Source of the DNA: Mytilisepta virgata
Lineage: Eukaryota > Mollusca > Bivalvia > Mytilida > Mytilidae
Assembly (NCBI GenBank): GCA_028015205.1
Contig: JAPWFG010000019.1
Location: 310,001-374,000, forward strand
Reading direction: 5' to 3'
Length of the DNA: 64,000 nucleotides
In this document: piece after piece, positions 57,240-64,000 of the stretch
Position numbering within the stretch: position 1 is the first letter of the stretch
How the letters are laid out: every line of letters starts with the position of its first letter
Notes under the pieces: model-generated
What the model was told of the DNA's origin: nothing
The model's database searches: none
Seen by the model: only the letters and a program-made list of their open reading frames with translations
Translations under genes and position numbers: made by a program

Positions 57240-58286
57240 TTCAGATATTAAATGTTCAGTTTTCGGGTTACTTAATGACAACATCCCCTTTAGTTTCTTT
57301 TCTGATGGATAAATAGCGAAATACTTTGGAATATACCGTTTTCTCGCGTTTTCAACAATTCATTTTGACAAAAAAATAAATAATGAAATTCGTCTCCAAT
57401 ACCGTTACTGCACAATTTAGAGTAACGTTCTTCACGAATTATATTTTTCCAACGACCAGTTTCAATTGGAAATTTTATATTTGAACATCTAAGTTTAGTT
57501 ATAAAAATACGACGATTTTTAACTAATCGCAATAAATAATTTTCTAAAACAAAGTCAGTCTTAAAAATATTATAAAATTTACCTCTTGAAGAATTAATCA
57601 TAATATCACTATTCCATTTTTGTGCAAACTGATCTTGTAATATCTTCTTAACGCATAATTTTATTTCTCCGATACAAAGAAAATCTTGGTTGTCCCAAGC
57701 ATAACTTAATCCAGTTTGATCTAATATTGATTTGATATAGTTAATTCATTTAGAGTTACAATATCCCAAAGTATGCATTTGATATAATAATCTATACAGT
57801 GTACCGGATATTTTATTGCCATCATTTATTAATTGTATCGAAAATTCAACATTCTTATTCTAATATTTATTTCTATAGGATACCTTCCAGTTTCTCCATA
57901 TATACCATAAATGTAGGAGTACTGGATCTTACATGCAAAATTCTTTTTAGGAACTGGAGATGAACTTTTTCAAGTATTTCAATATTTTCAAACCCCCAGA
58001 TTTCTGATGAATATAATAATATAGGCTGAACAATTGTATCAAATAATTTAAGTTGCAAATCAACTGGTATATTTGTATTCCGTATCTACCTCGACAGTGC
58101 AAATAATGCTTTCTGGACTTGTTCAGCTTACATTTTCTTAGCAGAAGTAAGATGTCCATTGTAATTAAACAATAAGCCGAGATAGGAATATGATTCGACT
58201 ATTTCTATATTTGACCCGTTAATATAAAATTCCTGTTGATTTCTTAACTTACGTTTACATAACACCATAATATTTGTCCTATTAAC
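57240..58286 (-). mobile_element. LINE ORF2 C-terminal remnant
   Basis: Minus-strand fragments in changing frames: VNRTNIMVLCKRKLRNQQEF and IEIVESYSYLGLLFNYNGHL (58,280-58,150), QLKLFDTIVQPILLYSSEIW (58,060-57,990), SYAWDNQDFLC (near 57,700) and a zinc-region end (SKLCSNGIGDEFHYLFFC, near 57,400). This is the classic non-LTR RT tail. It is abutted on the right by the TIR element starting at 58,287. Confidence 0.78.
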
Positions 58287-59091
58287 ATATATGGCAAATA
58301 TAGGACATTTTGTACATATCGTTTATTCTAATATGACGTCCTTCTTTGGCTTTAATGTCAACAAACCCATGTTACTTATGGGATACACGTGATTGACGTC
58401 ACAATTGAACTTCCGACGTCAGTTGTTTTTCAAAAGACGATTTAGAGTATCGTGTAGTCATCTGTTCTCGATAGTAATCAGTTCTCGATAACAATGCGCG
58501 TGGTTAAAATAGACGTATTTCGCGAAATAGCACATGTTTTATATTTGTCCGGATTTCAAGGACAGAACAAAAACTCGCTTCAAGCATCGTAATTTTGAAA
58601 ATTAAAATATAGTTTGACCTACAAATGGAAATTACACCAAAGCATATTAAAATATAATAAAACAAAGTAATCTCTATTTCAGTCAGGAAAATAGTAAACC
58701 TAAAAATATGAGTTTTTTTGTTTATTTAGAGGGTATATCTTCTTCTAAAAACATTGAAATATAACATGTATGTACGATTATTTATCTCTGGAAAAGGAAG
58801 GGGGGTAAGTTGGGGGTAAGAAAAATCTGAAATCGGAGAAGGGGGACCAGAGGCTTCTTTATGTAGGAGGGATCATTTTTATTTTTTTTATTTTTTTTTA
58901 TTTTTATTTTCAAAAAGCACCAACATTTTTTTTCGATCCTCTTTTGAAAAACCACTGACGTCGGAAGTTCAATTGTGACGTCAATCACGTGTATCCCATA
59001 AGTAACATGGGTTTGTTGACATTAAAGCAAAAGAAGGACGTCATATTAGAATAGTCACTATTGCACAAAATGTCCTATATTTGACATATAT
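58287..59091. mobile_element. 0.8-kb TIR element (large MITE)
   Basis: Arms of ~150 bp: 58,287-58,440 is the inverse of 58,930-59,091, e.g. CAAATATAGGACATTTTGT and AATATGACGTCCTTCTTTGG against their complements, with slight divergence and one small indel. The interior carries a GGGGGTAAGTTGGGGGTAAG tract and T-rich runs, no transposase. Confidence 0.85.
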
Positions 59092-59219
59092 ACTTTATTA
59101 GGTATTACTTACTTTTGCAGAATAGCGCATCACCCATATGATATGTCCTTGAGCCTGCGAGACCCGCGTTTACTATATCCAATGACAGGCCTTCTTACAA
59201 AATCGTGATGAGAAAAATC

Positions 59220-59690
59220 AGTTGCAGATTCAAATTTGCATACAAAATTGACTTTTGTGACACAAAATTGACTTCTGTCACAAAAGTCAATTTTGTGTTA
59301 AATTTTCACTTCTGTCTAACAAAACTCAATTTTGTCTACACAAAATTCAATTTTGTCTCACATAAGTTCATATTTGCATACCTATTTGACAAAATTGAAT
59401 TTTGTCATGACAAAAATGAATTTTGTCTCACAAAATTGACTTTTGTGTTTTAATTTCCATATCAGGTAACAAAAGTCAATTTTGTATGCAAATAAGTTTA
59501 TATTTGCATACCTATTTGACAAAATTGAATTTTGTCATGACAAAAATGAATTTTGTCATTACAAAATTGAAGTTCTCATAAAACAAGTCTGTATCACATA
59601 GTTTTATAGTACAAAAATGATTTTGTTATGACAGAATTGAATTTTGTTTCCACAAAATTGATTTTGATTACAAAAAGTTCAAGTCCCATT
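59220..59690. repeat. ACAAAATTGA(A/C)TTTTGT palindromic satellite
   Basis: More than a dozen copies of CAAAATTGAATTTTGTC or CAAAAGTCAATTTTGT-like words, each nearly its own reverse complement. Two longer units (TTTGCATACCTATTTGACAA ...) repeat at 59,372 and 59,503. Open frames through it are by-products. Confidence 0.85.
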
Positions 59691-60575
59691 CGGCGCCCCG
59701 TACCATCTGCTACAATAATGTTCAAATACCTCTAAATACTTCTGCATATCTGCAGCATTCTCTGCTAGTATAATAGTATTGTCTGCATATAACAACACAA
59801 AAAAATAAAGAAAAAATCGAAAGTTATGACATTCATTTGTGATATTATACAAACCTGATATTCCATTCTAAATAAAAAATTCTTCAATATCTGACAAAAA
59901 TATTGAAAACAATAAAGGAGACAAATTTTCACCTTGACGAACCCCAAACTCACTAGCATAGAATCCAGACACTTCATCGTTAAGCTTAACACATGACTTA
60001 ATGCTGTCATACATATTATGAATAACTTTCAATATTTTCCCTGATATTTTACTCTTCACTTATTTTTGCCACAAGCCTATTCTCCAAACTGTATCAAACG
60101 CTTTTCGAAAATCTACAAATATTCAATATAACTTTTGACCAAAAGACAAATATAATTCATCGAAACATGGAGACAAAAAATATCTAAGGTAGAACACCCT
60201 TTTCTAAACCCCGCTTGTGATCCTGGAATAATATCTAGAAGGTCTGCATATTTTGAAAACTCTGTTGTTTAAGATTGACGTAAACACTTTTCCAATGGAC
60301 GAAAGTGAAGTAATTCCTCTAGTCTTCCTTATTTTTATATACAGGAACAATAATTCCTAGAAGCCATATTTGAGGGATAACTCCTGAATCTGAAATCAAA
60401 TGAAACAATTTTAAGTATAAAGGCATAAGTAGATCTTTTGTTGTTTTAATATATTCATTAACCACTTCATCATAACCAGGCGCTTTCCCATTTTTCAATT
60501 CTCTTATAACATAACTAATTTCTTCTACAGTTATTTCACCATTTAAAAATTCATCACTAAACCTCGGCTGACTCC
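59690..60575 (-). mobile_element. LINE RT remnant, separate lineage
   Basis: Minus-strand pieces, N to C: LNGEITVEEISYVIRELKNG, GKAPGYDEVVNEYIKTTKDL, VDFRKAFDTVWRIGLW (motif A), GVRQGENLSPLLFSIFLSDI (motif B) and VLLYADNTIILAENAADMQK (motif C, YADD changed to YADN). Frames shift several times. The GVRQGENLSPLLF pattern differs from the 46-kb LINE (GVPQCSILGPL), so it is another clade. Confidence 0.8.
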
Positions 60576-60730
60576 GCTACTGCCCATCTAGATTGAGGAA
60601 CGTAATCGACCGAGGTGAGTCGAGTGAACACTTCCTAATACAATAATGTATTCCTTAATTGAAGAAAGTACTCTTTTGTTTTATGGATTTTACTCTTCTA
60701 TGATCAGTTGATACCGTAACTTTATTTCAG

Positions 60731-61199
60731 AGATGACATTGATTTAAAAAAGGTTGAACAACTTAAAACGCTCGAAAAGTTAGCAAAACAACAACAAGAA
60801 CTCATGGGATTAATAGCCAAAACAGAACAGTTGGTGACTAAGATTGAGGAAAATGCATATATAACTATGTCTGATATCATAGGAGTTAAAGATCATATGA
60901 AGCAGTGGTGTGATGGATTGGAAACCTTAGAAGAAAAGGAAAGAAGAATTCGGGAAGAAAAAGAAATAGAAGAAAGGAGAACTCGGGAAAAAAAGGAAAG
61001 GGAAGAAAGAGAAAAGAGGGAAAAAGAAGAGGCAGAAAGGAAAAGGAGAGAAAAAGAAGAGAGAGAAGCAGAAGAGAAAAGAAAAAGACTTGAGGAGGAA
61101 AAGAAACGGAGAGATTGGAAAAACTGGCCACCTTACATGCAAGTTTTTATACTTTTTCTGGATGTGGTAGAATATTTTCTTATTGGGAAATTGAAATAA
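60731..61199 (+). CDS. Gene B exon 3: charged coiled coil
   Basis: The acceptor (CTTTATTTCAG) is in phase with exon 2. The frame is open to TAA at 61,197. The product has a helical N-part (KKVEQLKTLEKLAKQQQELM; DIIGVKDHMKQWCDGLETLE), then ~75 residues of almost pure Glu/Lys/Arg (long single helix or coiled coil), then RRDWKNWPPYMQ. The last 20 codons are hydrophobic (VFILFLDVVEYFLIG) and may be a membrane tail, or intron sequence if splicing occurs at CAA/GTTTTT after 61,142. No donor gives the phase needed by the next exon. The purine-rich DNA explains the hydrophobic minus-strand frames. Confidence 0.6.
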
Positions 61200-61339
61200 A
61201 GAGAAAAAAAAGCATTCACAGAGAAACATCAACACGTTCTGCAAGTGTTTTTCCGATTGATTGTAAATAGAAAGTAAATGAAATACACATTCCATATTGG
61301 TAAGCTTGTTAATTGATGAAAGTAATGTTCTTGTTTCAG

Positions 61340-61547
61340 ATACTACAACACAAGGAAGAACAAATTTAGTCAAGAAATTTGTTGCGTTGTATTCACAATG
61401 CCCGGAAACATTAGAGAAGATGATTTTATATGTCATGGCTCTGACGACGAAAATCATCTTGATAAATGTTTAGAAGCAAATGATGAACAGATCATATCAT
61501 CAGTTATTACAATAAAGCCTAAAAATGATAAGAAGATCGATTTTGAG
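61340..61547 (+). CDS. Gene B exon: start of ZU5-like region
   Basis: Acceptor TTGTTTCAG, donor GAG/GTAGGA. The only frame compatible with the downstream exons needs two bases from upstream. It reads SQEICCVVFTMPGNIREDDF then HLDKCLEANDEQIISSVITI and IKPKNDKKIDFE, a beta-rich segment with the ZU5-type pattern (conserved strand ending before PVxVxIP in the next exon). The other upstream-phase frame ends in TAG after nine codons. Confidence 0.68.
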
Positions 61548-62486
61548 GTAGGATTCCAATAGTTCAGGAACAAGAGAAGACACGAGAACAAGCAATAATA
61601 CAAAAGAGAAATTTTACAAAAGATGGGAGGCAGGGAATTCACTTTTAAAATGCGTAATATTGAAAATACAGATAAATAATGTATACAGAAGTATTTTATA
61701 CTTTTTTCTGTAGAAAATCCTGGGATATGTAACGGTTGAAATAAGATAAGTTAAATTCAATTATGCAATTTATAAAAAATATTTCCATATTGTTGAAAAA
61801 ATTCTATACAATTGTATAAATTCACTTCAAGCAGTCATCAGGTTCCGCTTAATGCATTCTAAAGGTATTCAAAATTCACATCAAAACTCGAACCCATTTA
61901 AATGCACCAAATATACACATTATGACAAATTATGTCTCATAAAAAACACTGAAAACCAAAATCGAAACGTAGTAAAACACGGAACAATAATAAAAAGTGT
62001 TGTGAAGCACATTCAATGCCAAATTAACCAATAAGACATCTGAATAAAGGAGATAATTATAAATATGCATACAAAATTCTGTAAAATTTTGTCTTTCTCC
62101 AAGTGACTTGAAGACTACAATAGATTTATATTGGCCGTATGAACTCCATGAGATACGCCAGTAAAACTTTCAGTACATGTACACAAGATGTATAAAACAC
62201 CCAAAATGCTATCAGAATAACTATTAAATTGGACGATATTCATCTGCTAGTAAACGATAGTATCATTAGCTCATTTGCTTGTATTTTTGGGCATGCTTCA
62301 TTTCAGAATTTTGGTTTAGAGCACTACAGAAAAAGGCGTTTTCTGATACAGTGAGAAAGTTTAATACATATATCACCGTTTTAGTAGGTCTTTTGAAGTC
62401 AGATTCTCCAAACATTTATACTCTCGTATATTATTATTGAAATTTGCATTGGTTGTTGTTGATTGATTGATATGTTCAAATTGCAG
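61548..62486 (+). other. Gene B intron, nothing recognised
   Basis: AT-rich intron between two phase-0 borders. No repeat or exon stands out. Confidence 0.5.
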
Positions 62487-62618
62487 CTGCCTGTCCGTGT
62501 TTACATTCCAATAGTATCGCATGACAAGGAATTAGAGGCTAAAGTAAAGTTCTCAATAAAAGGAAAAAGATGGAGGACAGGGAAATCTCTTCCCGAAATA
62601 AAACCACCAAAAGTCAAG
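62487..62618 (+). CDS. Gene B exon: ZU5-like strands
   Basis: 44 codons, phase 0 to 0, acceptor AAATTGCAG, donor CAAG/GTTTGT. LPVRVYIPIVSHDKELEAKV is the P-V-x-V-x-I-P core expected in the second half of a ZU5 fold. KGKRWRTGKSLPEIK follows. Confidence 0.7.
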
Positions 62619-63650
62619 GTTTGTAAACTTTTATTCCTAATAATGAGATATTCCTAAAAATATTTTGATACAGGAATAGCTACCAAATTTGTTAAATTTT
62701 TTCCTGCGAATTAATTACCATCATGTTTGTAGCAAAATAATGTTGTTGTTTAGAGTTCGGCGAAGGAGTAGGGACCATGCGCATACAAGATCAGGTAAGC
62801 CGTATAATTAACCTTACCCAGCTATCCAGATTACTTTCTAGCTCATCTGGCCAAAGGTCTATGTGAGCTATTGTCATCACTTTGGACCGGTGTCTGTCGT
62901 CGTAAACTTTTCTTTAAAGATGTGCTCCCGCACCCGAACTTATTTAAAAACAGAATCCATGTAGACCCATTTAATTTACCTAAAAATTTACCCAGAAACC
63001 ACTGATAAAAATGGCACCGAACTTGAAAATTATATTTATTCTATGACCAAGACCGTCAACTAAGATGGCCTCCAATGCCTAATATAGGACAAGATGGAAA
63101 AATTCACTGTATAGTCATCTTCTGTGAAACATAATCTGTTTAAGTAAAATTTTGCAGCGGTGGTATTTACAAAAGATGATCAAATATCAAATAATTGTCC
63201 ATTGATCTCAATCACCAACGAGTAACCTTTCAGTTACTGCTTCAATGAAATTTAATCAGGTGAGGGATACAGGAACCTCTAGTTGTTATTGATATGCTCC
63301 ATCCAAATACGCCATTGTATTATACATTATTGTCACATGGTCTTTTGTTTATATTTACTCTGTAATATGTACACTGAAGTATACACATTAATATTGTAAC
63401 ATGCCCATTTGTTTTTATTTTGGTGGAACCAGGTATCAACGAGCATAATTATTCCACCTGCATAAATTACACATTATTGAAATTGATTTAGACACCCTAT
63501 ATTATTGCATAATGGAAATAAATCAACAAATTATAAGAGCTGATTTTTTTAAATCCCTCTTTGTGCTTGTTTCAGGCATGCCTACGCTCAATACACAGGT
63601 ACATGTTACATCAAATAAATGAATCATCTAACTGATTTGGGTATTTGTAG
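62619..63650 (+). other. Gene B intron with a dispersed mollusc repeat
   Basis: About 62,840-63,110 is a diverged copy of the TAGCTCATCTGGCCAAAGGT / CATCACTTTGGACCGGTGTC repeat also seen at 52,785 and 42,650. The rest is AT-rich and featureless. Confidence 0.6.
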
Positions 63651-63845
63651 AACGTTAGTTTCGTTGGGGTTGAGATACCATTAAAACGCCTGGAACATCT
63701 GGAGTGTGTAGCGATAGCCAGACATAAACGTGATGAGACTGAGGTTGATGAAAAAGGTCTAACGTATGAACCAGAAGGAGATAAAAACATAAAAGTGAAG
63801 TTTCCACCAAACGCATTTCCAGGAAAAACATCAGTTGAAACAAGG
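63651..63845 (+). CDS. Gene B exon: second ZU5 start, gene continues
   Basis: 65 codons, phase 0 to 0, acceptor GTATTTGTAG, donor AAGG/GTATTG. NVSFVGVEIPLKRLEHLECV ends the preceding module. After an acidic linker, GDKNIKVKFPPNAFPGKTSV is a clear ZU5 opening (V-x-F-P-P-x-A-F-P). Such modules precede UPA and Death domains in UNC5/PIDD-type proteins, so the missing 3' part of gene B probably resembles gene A. The remaining 155 bases of the window are intron. Confidence 0.78.
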
Positions 63846-64000
63846 GTATTGCACTTATGTATTGTGCTCTTATCTTGTTAAAATTTATTTCAGTATTAAG
63901 TATTGTGAGAATTCCTAGCGACTGTTGGGGAATCATTCCAATATTAAAAAGTAGTCGGTATTGTATAGCCAATATATGTCTCACAGTAAAACATTAAGAC

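Larger units (their letters stand above)
51909..60730 (+). other. Gene B intron 2, filled with repeats
   Basis: 8.8 kb between two phase-compatible exons. It contains a TAGCTCACCTGGCC-type repeat array, a Penelope-like element, two LINE remnants, a TIR element and a palindromic satellite, all annotated separately. 51,910-52,770 and 56,060-57,230 hold nothing I recognise; a minus-strand open frame at 56,829-57,083 has no family resemblance. Confidence 0.5.

Noticed and set aside
60886..61457. Phe/Leu/Ser-rich minus-strand frames of 81 and 176 residues
   Set aside because: Antisense of the purine-rich Glu/Lys/Arg coiled-coil exon of gene B, whose frame has splice and phase support.

Overview
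The window is AT-rich eukaryotic DNA: intron-split genes with GT/AG borders, non-LTR and Penelope-like retrotransposons, hammerhead ribozymes, palindromic MITEs and many satellites. The repeat types (including the dispersed repeat that opens with TAGCTCACCTGGCC) and the ZU5/Death-domain genes point to a marine bivalve mollusc, probably a mussel. The species is inference; no rRNA or mitochondrial marker is present.

Two host genes frame the window, both on the + strand and head to tail. At the left edge are the last six exons (1-67, 783-1266, 1597-1645, 4011-4243, 5161-5245, 6405-6682) of a gene whose product ends in a UPA-like region, an all-helical segment that may be a Death-like fold, and a C-terminal Death domain. 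At the right edge is the 5' part of a second gene (exons 49887-50154, 51869-51908, 60731-about 61142, 61340-61547, 62487-62618, 63651-63845, continuing beyond the window). It encodes an N-terminal helical region, a charged coiled coil and then ZU5-like modules. ZU5-UPA-Death proteins (UNC5, PIDD, ankyrin relatives) act as scaffolds in cell-death and innate-immune signalling. Exon phases agree at every junction except one, between the coiled-coil exon and the next exon of the right gene.

Almost everything between is repeats and mobile elements. 8.6-11.6 kb: an old segmental duplication carrying a tandem hammerhead-ribozyme repeat. 12.7-13.6 kb: a satellite of roughly 150 bp units. 13.9-16.0 kb: a compact unknown element with a zinc-finger reading frame cut by two in-frame TAA codons, paired stem-loop repeats, a 92-bp repeat and a dense promoter-like cluster. 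18.6-19.5 kb: LINE 3' end. 19.7-31 kb: mostly featureless. 32.0 kb: a minus-strand hammerhead ribozyme. 32.4 kb: a piggyBac-like exon. 35.6-37.0 kb: a decayed Penelope-like RT. 37.0-40.5 kb: a 30-bp minisatellite, LINE pieces and a MITE. 40.8-44.3 kb: a 3.5-kb element with long terminal inverted repeats. 45.0 kb: a perfect 58-bp-arm palindrome. 45.6-49.4 kb: a LINE with an SGNH-hydrolase ORF1. 51.0 kb: another hammerhead. 52.8-55.7 kb: a satellite interrupted by a Penelope-like element with a nearly intact RT. 57.2-60.6 kb: two more LINE remnants, a TIR element and a palindromic satellite. These last three groups lie inside the 8.8-kb second intron of the right gene.

The observations most worth following are the set of hammerhead ribozymes of at least three families, the zinc-finger element with in-frame stops and its stem-loop and promoter modules, the LINE whose hydrolase and endonuclease share one frame, and the 3.5-kb element built on AACTCG-rich inverted repeats.
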